DNA of 64,000 nt, taken from positions 20,655,501-20,719,500 of the forward strand of contig NC_088303.1 of the NCBI RefSeq assembly GCF_032854445.1. Direction: 5' to 3'. A program made the position numbers and the translations under genes. Below the pieces are notes generated by a model. That model ran no database searches. It was given only the letters and a program-made list of their open reading frames with translations, and was not told the DNA's origin. The stretch's first letter is position 1. Every line of letters begins with the position of its first letter. The DNA is from Liolophura sinensis (lineage: Eukaryota > Mollusca > Polyplacophora > Chitonida > Chitonidae). Below are positions 54,501 through 64,000 of the stretch, one piece after another.

Positions 54501-57419
54501 TGAAACTCTATATAAACCGCGATCTGCGCCAAGAAGAATATCAAAAGGTATTATTTGGCGGGTAAGCTAAACATTTTGAGTTGACAAAAAAAAAAAACAC
54601 GCCAATATAAAGCAATACTTCTTAAAAGATCATTACACTTTTAAAGGTCTTGGGGTCTATATATGTGCGTTTTAGCCTAAGTCATCGTACTTACTCCACT
54701 GGTGCGATCAATACAAGCATATTCCAGTTTACATAGCAAAATTTCTCCAATCAAAGTCATTGTTATATAGAATTTACCCATTAACTGCATCACTGAATTA
54801 TCACGCAGCATCCAAGACGATGTAAATGTGTTTTCACCTTAAATGCCCCGAGGAACAGTAATTCCTAATTTCTCTGTTACTATGGTAACATATTTTCTAA
54901 AATCAATAATTAGATAGCACGAAAGCCGTCAGTATTGAGGCTTGATTAACCAGTTAATAAGCGGAAGCACTTGTCTGGTCGGTCCGGGCCGTCATGACGA
55001 AATGAAACTAGCGAAGACCTTTTTCTGCCAAAGTAAGTTCGAGGTCCAGGCTACAATCTAGTTTCCTGTAAAGCAGAACCTGCCATATGAATGAATTCAG
55101 TTTGAATGCTTCGTAATATAATACAAAACGATAGATTCTTTGTATGCAATTGAGTTTCCTAATTTTAGGGGTTCCATTTTACTGAGGCAAACTTTTATCC
55201 TTCCATAGCAAAGTCGGTAAGCAGTAACAGAGGGAGATCGAAGTTAGCCTACTATGGATAGGGAGGAAAGAGCTCATGCAAGGGAGACAATAGGATACAA
55301 CTGTTGAAAAGTACATAGTATAATTTTGATTGCGCATAGCAAGCGGTGTTTTTCCATTTTTTGAATACTCAAGTCATAAGTGATGGTTTGACCGATTGAA
55401 TACCTTGAACAACTGAAATCGCGTGGCAATTAAGAGATGTAGAAAATGAACTTTACGGAACTTTAACTTTACAAAATGACCCTTTCGGCATGATCTTTCC
55501 TGCCTGATCGGCCAGCCTCGTCCAAGTCCGTTTCGCGGTGTTAAGGTAGACAATAAAGACCATTAATAACACAGGACAAAGCAAAGTTCACCAACCTCTG
55601 CCAGAATAGACAGCAATTTGGCGCAATGAAATTTCCAACATGTGAACTTTTGACAAGACTAGCCGGATAAGCAATCTCAATAATCCGTCAGCAAATGAAA
55701 TTTCTGCAGACCAATCAAGTACTGACTTCCGGTGAAAGAGAGGGTGATTAATGCCTAGACCAAGGCAGCGTTCTGTTAGAGGGCGCTGCACTCACTAGAG
55801 GCTCTTCACGGCCTCTCTAGCCCGATCACACAGTGGGCTATCAATCAAACAGATTCGATATGAAAGTCTTATTTGGGTACGCCTAAATGAGCCTATATGC
55901 CATGCTCTCATTTGTTATCCTTCCAGTCAAATACGCAAGGCTGTGAGCAAGCAAGTCCGCCTTGGTGAGCATCTCATGAAGGGCTTACGTGAAACCCAGC
56001 TTGATTTGAATTTCAAATGAAGCAGCCTGCGGGAAAACTCCACAGTGCGCTTGAGATTGTTAGCGAGGGGAAAAAGGAGGATGAACAAATTATTCCCGGG
56101 AAATCTTACAGACTTCACTCTGCTAGAATCGCGGGAAATTATTCATAGAAAGATTTTAAATGGTAAACACTGTAACATAGGATTTTTAATAGTATTTGCA
56201 AGTACAAGGTTAGTGTGGGACGAGCCGGCTAATTGCGACAGGCATTTCCAGTTACGCAGAAAAGGACCAGTACATTATGAAGCAGTATAAGACTTGAGAT
56301 AAGTCCTATATAACAGTAAAGGTACATGGTCAAAATGCAACCAATAATAAAATCTCACGATCAATGGCATGGTCTTGAAATCTTGGGTATGATTTGTCAA
56401 TCAATGTACAGATAATTGTAAACGTCCAAAACAAATGAGATCGTATATCCACAGAAAAAAATTCGCCAACACAAACCGGGTTCCGCTTTCTCAATGAGGA
56501 TTAAGACTTACCAGAATAGTAGAACACTCAATCGATCATGTCTTACGTAATTTTACCTTAGAAATCCTTTAGGAGAACAAACTGAAGAATCAGTCTATCT
56601 GAAACTCCAAAGTCAGCATCGCAATTTAAGATGTTATGAAAGGTAAGCAAGGAATCGGATCAAATATTCTATAGCTGTGCAAAAAATCTCGGTGGTTAAT
56701 CCCCAGTTATTGAGATATAAATCTTTCTCATTTAACAAACGGTTAACTTGACTTTCTAGGACATGCTTGAAGCGGTGCTGCAATAGCGGTTAATGAATCA
56801 CTTACCAAGATAAAGGTTACATTGGTCAAGGCAACTCAAACCTTAACTATAGGTTTAAGCAGGACCTAAAACCCAGGTCAGGGTTACGACCCGTTCAGAA
56901 GTTTGTACAGGTTCAATGATGCAATGATTTCTATATTTATTTATATATTTATGGTGTTTTACGTCGTACGCAAGAATATTTCATTTACACGACGGTGGCC
57001 AGCAATATGGTGGGAAGAAACCAGGCAGAGCCTGTGGAAAACTCATGGACATAACGGAATTAGGGGTAATGGTAAAATGAAGTAAAAGGTTTGACGTGGA
57101 TATAAACATCCAATACGATCGTATGCCACATATATTTCGGTATGATAGGTTATGGATGGACTATAGTAATGAATATCTTCTTTGCCATTGCCCAGTCTCT
57201 AAGGTAAAGGTAAAACACACGGATAGCCTTAAGCCAACTATCTAAGATCCATGAAGCTGACTTAAAATCGAGAGCTTAGCGATGCGGGCCTGGAGAAAGC
57301 CAAACACTTCACCATCCTGGGTGCACCAACTGAAGCATGTTTTATCGGCGTGTTTATAGTATGGCAGCGATTCCTTGGGAAATTACAGGCTGCAGCTCTA
57401 CCATCAGCTCTTTAGCCGC
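48517..57419. other. Long non-coding stretch
   Basis: No gene supported. Contains a SINE tail (51345-51398, GGTATGGCTGAAAATTGTGA), a minus-strand SINE fragment (56933-57050) and CpG-richer patches near 52.25-52.64 and 54.94-55.03 kb. The 125-codon plus-strand frame at 54193-54570 has no recognisable domain. Confidence 0.35.
56933..57050 (-). mobile_element. tRNA-derived SINE fragment
   Basis: The reverse complement reads GGTTTCTTCCCACCATATTG, GCCACCGTCGTGTAAATGAA, TCTTGCGTACGACGTAAAAC and an AAATATATAAATAAAT tail. It is the 3' half of the family complete at 16070. Confidence 0.7.
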
Positions 57420-57910
57420 CCATTGTGAAGATAAACGGTAGCGTCATTAGCCCAGTCTCGGGAATACGATCGAAAATTGCGCCGTTTTATCTGGTCGAAT
57501 CGGAGGCAGTCGTGGTTAGGAATATACGATTACAGTGGGTGGGGAAATGAGCATCCCTGTACAGAGGTAATACGAGCGATCGAAATGTCCGGGTAATATA
57601 TTTTCACCGATTTACCGAGGAGAGATTTACAATTTACATGTACACAGTGGGCCTCAACGAGCAGTGGGAGACTTAGCGGAGATTTAAGGCACTGGGGAAA
57701 ATCTCATCGATATAAATTGGTTTTATCGCGGAATATTTCGTCCTTGCTTCATTCAAGGGATGGCTGGAAGTAAAATCAATTTCCGCCAAGTACCGCTAAC
57801 ATATTGCTGGTAATGACGAGGTCACGGCAAATCAGGCGTCTTCCGATTATTACAATGTCTACACACTTCATAATTTCCAGCGCCATTCAAACCACGTTAA
57901 CCCCTTAATT
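57420..57910. other. Higher-GC non-coding block, candidate regulatory region
   Basis: A repeat-free segment with raised GC and CpG (for example GAATACGATCGAAAATTGCG and GGTCGAATCGGAGGCAGTCG) and no reading frame. In character it resembles the 31.4-32.0 kb block. No conservation data are available from the sequence alone. Confidence 0.25.
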
Positions 57911-60900
57911 CCATTCTTCCACAGACATGGTCGTAGACGAACTGAAGTGGAAAAATTGTCCGCGAATGCCAGTAAATACTAGCACGACCTTGATCCCACG
58001 GTCATAAAACCACGATTCTTTACAATGCTTTGTTTACTACCAAAAAACACGTCTGTAAATAATTCACTTTGTATACATTCTGTACAAATAAACACGATAT
58101 TCCCTGTACTTTCCCTGATACTTGTTAAAAGATTAGGGTCGTTTTCACTCTCATTTGGGTCAAATCATCCTCTGTGTCTCACCCATCAGTCGAACAATTT
58201 TACTGTTGCACTAGCATTTACAACTTTACCCAGTGATACGTGCGCTCGAAGATTGCATGTCAGACAGGAGTATAGAGTTTCTGAGTATTTGCAGAAGACT
58301 ATTTTTGTTACACGTTGTTAATTTGGACGGCATGATTTAAAACATGTAGATGTGCAGGTGACCATTTTACACTACATGTGTTAATTTGGACGACAAAATC
58401 GGTGTGCCTATGACTTAAACTAAGTGTTTTCATTTCTACGTGATAGTTACATGTCTTGTGACACGACACCTTGCCAAGCATCGCAAGACGCATTTGACTT
58501 GTCAAGCAGTATGGATATATTTAGTAAGCGGCACATGGCTCACATTAAGTTAAAGAAACTCAAATCTTTATGTGTAAAGCAGTGCATCACTTCTGAAAAT
58601 ATTAAAATGTTTGTCTAGGGCTTTGTTCAGAGTGAGTTTCTCGATATAATTTGAAACATAGCGTTTCTCTTCGATAGCAACATTACCGACACCATTCCCA
58701 TATGACCAAGCCTGGTATTTCCATCCATACAGATAGTCATACTGCACGACCTAGTCATCGGATGCACGGATGCACAGTTGCAATTTGGCAGACAGAAATT
58801 CACTATTTATTGTGTACTGTAATTATATCCTCGCTGTTTACATCCCGGTGCTTTGGGTACCTCTCTAATGTCTCTGTAGGGCTGAGGCAATTTGGCGTGG
58901 TAATAAGCATTCCTCGCAGATATCCATGACTGGATAATGAACATGATAATTGGGTGAAGTGAGGCTGTATCCCACACGAACACAATTAAATGCATAACAG
59001 TTTGTGCTACTCGTAAACATCAAATAATCATACTTAACTAGAATAAAGGCATGACCGAAAGAAAAACGGCTTTGTAATCTGTCCTTGATAAGTGTGATTG
59101 CGAGATCGAATCCAACACCTGCCGTGTTGATTGCTTTACGGTTGGAAGTGTCTAATATACGTGCGAAAGCTGATGGATGTCCCGAGTGCTCAGTGGAGCT
59201 ATTTCAAGCAGTAAATAAATAAATTCACTCGATCGCCGGCGCGCAAGCCCTGAACATGACATAGGCCTAAAAGTGTCTCAAAGAATATAACAGAATTCTA
59301 AAAGAGATCATCACATCATAATGTGTTTTTGAATTACCCGGATGTAATTCAAACATCAAAAGCCTCGTCAGATAAGGGCCGATGTAAGCCTATATAAAAC
59401 ATGGCCGCCACAATTACACAACAGTCTCTGTGCAGGCTCGTCTAGTCGACTATAAAACCTAATACTTCTGTTCCTTGATACTCTTACTAGAAAAAAGACC
59501 TTTAGACTTATGTTCACATCATCACCTGATCTCGGCGAGGTCTTTCACACTTTTACCGCTGATTCTCCCTTACTGTTTACTCCTATATCGGTTACAGTCC
59601 GTAGTGTTATCAAAAAACACAGAGATGTGCTGATATACCGATGTCTGGTGCTGACACAGAGTCCATACACCAGGCACCTACGAGTACAACTATTCATGTT
59701 CCGCCTGATTTCCTGTTTTCTTTTGGGCTTGACATTTACAGGCAACCTCGAATACCATGCGCTGTTTAGCCAATTAAGCAGAAAGATACTATCTTTGTTT
59801 TCATCCATCAGTGTTATTTACAGATGCACTTGTTTGCTTGTACATTTTGCCATATTTATACGCGAAAATGATTGTTCCAGAGTGTAGGTCAGTTTGGGCA
59901 CACAAGATATTTCCATCATTTTATTATATAACTTATGATAATTTCTTTTCTCCTACATATTGGGGTATATGTTAGTAGGCAATGGAGTATCCCCATTTAA
60001 TCATACATGAAGGTGTAGCGACTAATATTCCGTGATGGTATCACTCTTGAACGTTGTAGCTCAAAGACAGCCATATGTCATATTGGTCTGAGATGTGATA
60101 AATCTTACTGAACAGACCCATGCTGATCACAAGTAAGAAATTACGCGATAACAAGTAAGAAATTATGTGCGATACATCCACTATGAATGTGCAGCTCCCA
60201 AATGACTTGCTTAACACAGGGTTCAAGTATGAAACCATTGTAAGCTCGTACCATGCTCCTGTCTGTATATGAGTTTCCCCATTTAGGTGTCAAACAGGAA
60301 ACCATGTCGCGTGTGGGCCTCATATTTGGGGCTGCATCTAGGCCTATGGCACACAGAAAGACGTCCCATTCTTGTCTGAAATTTTTAGTCATGCAGAGTG
60401 TATGGCTCAATGGGAGGCTCTGGATAGTCGTCCCATACCCCTCTCAAAACGGAATCCACTTACAGTATATGATATATCTATATAGCTCTACAAGAGAAAG
60501 ATCCATATCGATCCCCAATCGGAAACTACGTCGATTATATAATATATCATCTATGTTTGTACATCAACTCTAAGACAGGCGCCTAAACTGACCCTTCATC
60601 ACAAACTATGCACACTATATGTCGGAGTGTTTAGCTGGTTTCGAGGTTTTCCGTTTATACATGAATCTCAAATGTCGCTGTTTATATATATCGCAATGCA
60701 GCATCAAAGTACGCTGCATTGCTCCATTATCCTTTGTTCAAATCTTTTTACACTTTAGACATTCAAATGGCATGATTTTGCTAATATACTGAACAAGTTT
60801 CAAGGTCACAGCTTGAATAGTATGTACACAGGGTTAAAATGAAAACATAGCCTCAAAAACGCACGTTGCGGTGACCCACATTGCATCACACGTCAGGTTT

Positions 60901-61147
60901 TATGAGTAGAGCGCGCGCTGCACCTGTGTGACACGCATCAAGGACTGCTGGAAACAATTACTCGTAAGGAGATTGAGGACTCAATCAGTTCATGGAAGTA
61001 ACTTTGCGCTAACGAGAAGATGGAGGACCAATTGATCCCCTTTTCAAGTAAAACAAGGTAGAACATCATTCTGAAATGTCCGAAACATGCATTTTTGACT
61101 CTATTTTGATTTTGGTCCCATGAACAAAAATCTTACAGGATGAAATC

Positions 61148-61181
<34 letters not shown>

Positions 61182-62017
61182 TCACCAAGAAAAATGTCCA
61201 GTTTTACCTGAGCAGAGCAGATCTGCATTCATGAATACGGTTCTCACCCCGTAAGCTATGATTTATCTGACAACGTGCCTGGCATTTAAGGAATAATGAA
61301 ATCTTCTTCCATCTGACATTTTCATGGCTGACTTAGGCTAACCTTGGCTGAGCCTCTTCATTTACGACTGCAAATGGCGCCTTGCCCGCCAATAACTCCA
61401 GCAGCCAACTACAGCCTAATTGACGACTTACGGCCGCAGTTGGTTGGCTAAGGTCTGGAATATAGAGATGTTTACGTATGGCATTTGTGACAGAGGCGGA
61501 AGGAACCCCATCCAAGTCTGAAGTATACGGGCGAATTCTGGAAATCACGGCGGAGGCTTGTATCCAGGCTGTCTCTAGTCACGGCATGTACGCTGTCCAG
61601 ACACCGACCGAGTGTAAAAATTGATCAAGTGTCATTTAAAGCCATATTCTTGTCAGGGTTATTCCAAGAGCGTATCAATTAATTAGATCCGTACGCATAC
61701 TGGTTCGGAATTAAATACACACTGGCGGCCACGCAATCTGCTTACCCTATATGGCTAACAGCGTGCACGTTTACAGCTGGACATGTTTTAACACAAGAAA
61801 AGAATCTTGCCGTATGGTTTCTTCACCATTTAGACTTCAGCCCACGAAATGTACATGGATGAAATGTACATGGATGAACACACAACACAGGCGAGACATT
61901 ACTGTGTTCTTTGTTAACATGAAATAAATAGAAATACCCGTAGATAATCATATAGACAAGTATACAACGATAATGTGCGTTCACAAAACCACACATTGGT
62001 AGCTGAGACCATGTAGA
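57911..62017. other. Non-coding stretch
   Basis: No supported gene. A SINE-like piece with a B-box-like AGATCGAATCC and a TAAATAAATAAAT tail lies at about 59095-59226. An (AT)n run occurs at 61156-61181. A CpG-richer, repeat-free patch lies at about 61330-61710. Confidence 0.35.
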
Positions 62018-62106
62018 ATTTTTGGGGAATTGGCCTTGCGATTATAGTCCTGGAAAATCCTTACTGGTTGACGGCTGGTATAAGAATGTCAACGCATAGA
62101 TTTAAA
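62018..62106 (+). mobile_element. Solo Penelope-like terminal block
   Basis: Reads TTGGGGAATTGGCCTTGCG, 'ATTATAGTCCTGG', 'GGTTGACGGCTGGTATAAGA' and 'AACGCATAGATTTAAATC'. This matches the block at 24380-24475 and, inverted, at 10384-10480. No RT sequence adjoins it. Confidence 0.7.
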
Positions 62107-64000
62107 TCACTGGATTTTACAAAAGAAAAATAAAAGGTTTTAATGACTATTCGTATATTTCACAAGCGCTAACACACACTCATTTATAACTAAGGTGGTC
62201 CATTGGAGTACATCTTTGTCTTGATGGTTTGATACCTTGTAGAGATGAAAATCAACAACTTTCCACTGCTTCAGGTATTTAAATTCTAAGGGACAACTGA
62301 GACATTTCACCCCTAACACATTCATGCATCCATGGCTATCTGGCAATGAGAGAATAGGAGTGTCTTACACAGTTCAGTAGCATTTTTGTCACCTTTGTCA
62401 CAAATGACTGGTTAAGTCAGGTAAGGACGGTCTATACATATATACATATGCATCAACCACCTGTCATATTGGTGTAGGGTGTGTGTTTGAAAGCGGTGGG
62501 GCCAATGACAGATAAGACAGATAAGGTAACAAAACTTCCTTCTATACAAATCAAGAAGCTCCAAAACACAAGGAATAGCGCTCCCCAGCGGGCTGCCGCA
62601 GTGTTTACACGGCCTTCTACAGCGGATGAATTCACAGCAAACATTTACTCTCAGCGCAGAAGATTAAAACGGCGGAGATGCACGAACCAGGACACTCAAT
62701 CAATAGAGTCCAGGCAGATATGTGGTTATCAGAAAAACAAATACAACACTCGACTAGAGAAAGAGCTATTAGGCTTCCGAGAACACAATAGATTCCCCCT
62801 ACTCCAAACACCACAGGCGTTATAATTGCAGAACTCTTCACCACTTCCACATATGAACATTTTCTCGATTCATATTTGAACGCACCGAAGGAAGAAATGC
62901 AATCAATGTCTCTTATCATTACAAACATCCGTTACGTTTTAGGACAAATGGGCAATTATTTGACTAAGTCTTCTAGTTCAAGTACAATACATTTTTATAT
63001 GCAGTATAGTTCTCTACCAGTTGAAGTTCCGTTCAACTGAGGACTTAAGCCCATGAAAGCCTGAAATGTTGGTGCCTAGTACACATGGTAGTTGTATTCA
63101 AATACAAGCCTCGAGGGCTCTGTTCTTGTTTAACTGAACAGCTCGTCAACTGATTATGTATACAGCAGGCGAGCTATTCAAATAGATCGATCAGTCGTGA
63201 TTGATCTCTCCTGGTGCCGATAATCACGTAAGGAAGGGTATTCGTGAGGTCTGTCAATAACAACACCGGCAAAACGATTTGCAAAGGAATAAGGAACAGC
63301 TGCAGTGTTTCGCGCCGAGTGCAACGGGCTGGTTTCTGTCATAAATGTATTGAACCAAGTTTGGCATTAACATACTGCTACAGACTACATAGTGTGCAGG
63401 GTCAGGAGACGAGGGGATACTTCTATTCAGGAATCTCTAGTCACAATCCAGCCGTAAATGATTGGTGTGGCAGTTACGACGCATGTTATTAAACCCTCCA
63501 ACACATTATTGCAGAGAAAACGAGTAATATGTGGTGCGGAAAACTAAACTGATCCTCGAGCTTTTCAAACATATAGAATGACACATAGAAGCACTGACGC
63601 TTGTTTTTAGAAAACAAAGATTGATGCTGAAATATAAAACTACGCATATACACTGACGTGGTAAATGACGGCTTAAGTGTGGACACCCAGCTGAATGATG
63701 TTAGATTACGCGTAATCAGGACAACCACACATTCTTACTTTCAGATAGATTCGCGATGCAAATCTCAGATAATATATGTAATGATAGCATCTCCATATAT
63801 ACTGTCGTAAGCACGTCTGTACGATAGCCATACTGTCAGCGTTTCTCACAGAAGTTGTGCATTAAAGTTGTTCAGTTTTTAAAGGTTTATGCTGAATTGA
63901 TGAATACATATACATAGACATATTAAATAATCTCCACATTAACAATATTATTATATGATATTAGCATTCCAGAATAAGTAATGGTGTATACACACACACA
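62107..64000. other. Non-coding right edge
   Basis: Overlapping hydrophobic minus-strand and basic plus-strand frames at 62.45-62.93 kb are mirror images of one another, and neither resembles a known family. The window ends in a short (CA)n run. Confidence 0.35.

Noticed and set aside
62453-62928. Hydrophobic minus-strand frames suggesting a membrane protein
   Set aside because: No family recognised and no convincing splice sites. Hydrophobicity mirrors the basic frame on the other strand.
1-64000. CRISPR array, bacterial operon or phage-type system
   Set aside because: The DNA is clearly animal nuclear (introns, SINEs, TLR and TNFR genes). The tandem repeats lack the spacer structure of CRISPR.

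Overview
The window is nuclear DNA from an animal. It is AT-rich and intron-bearing, with canonical GT-AG splice sites and many short dispersed repeats. The tRNA-derived SINEs ending in a 'GTACGGCGTAAAACACC' block plus an AAATAAAT tail, a vertebrate-like Toll-like receptor on one exon, and a eukaryotic GH114-type glycosidase together point to a marine mollusc, probably a bivalve. That placement comes from repeat and gene character, not from a database match.

Three genes can be supported. (1) 2142-4565 (+) is an intronless Toll-like receptor ORF with a signal peptide, leucine-rich repeats, one C-terminal cysteine cluster, a transmembrane helix and a TIR domain. (2) 8878-15066 (+) holds three phase-compatible exons of a secreted GH114-like TIM-barrel glycosidase. 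Its final C-terminal exon is not visible. (3) 29599-21777 (-) holds nine phase-compatible exons of a TNF-receptor-superfamily protein with cysteine-rich repeats, a transmembrane segment, a death domain and an acidic Ser/Asn-rich tail. Its signal-peptide exon is not securely located and probably lies upstream, beyond 29.6 kb. Genes 2 and 3 converge, and 15-21.8 kb between them is repeat-rich.

The repeats are layered. Intron 1 of the GH114 gene contains inverted arrays of a GATGGTACGA-type simple repeat. These bracket an element of about 3 kb with long terminal inverted repeats. Inside that element lies a degraded Penelope-like (PLE) reverse transcriptase whose YIDD, DFSTL and ADK motifs are still readable. 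A 126-bp foldback MITE sits inside the PLE 3' repeat with a 5-bp target duplication. Further PLE 3' fragments occur at 24 kb and 62 kb. A MITE family with TA target sites has copies at 14.2 and 36.2 kb. One SINE has a perfect 12-bp target-site duplication inside a satellite array.

From 29.6 kb to the right end I find no convincing protein-coding gene. That half holds an 18-bp minisatellite (39.9-40.6 kb), a G-rich tract (48.5 kb), scattered SINE fragments, and several higher-GC segments (31.4-32.0, 33.5-34.1, 57.4-57.9 and 61.3-61.7 kb) that read like regulatory or conserved non-coding DNA. That last reading is inference only. The two immune-type receptors (TLR and death-domain TNFR) lie within about 20 kb of each other. 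I see no evidence of a new multi-gene system. The most rewarding items are the death-domain receptor, the animal GH114 gene and the nested transposon stack.
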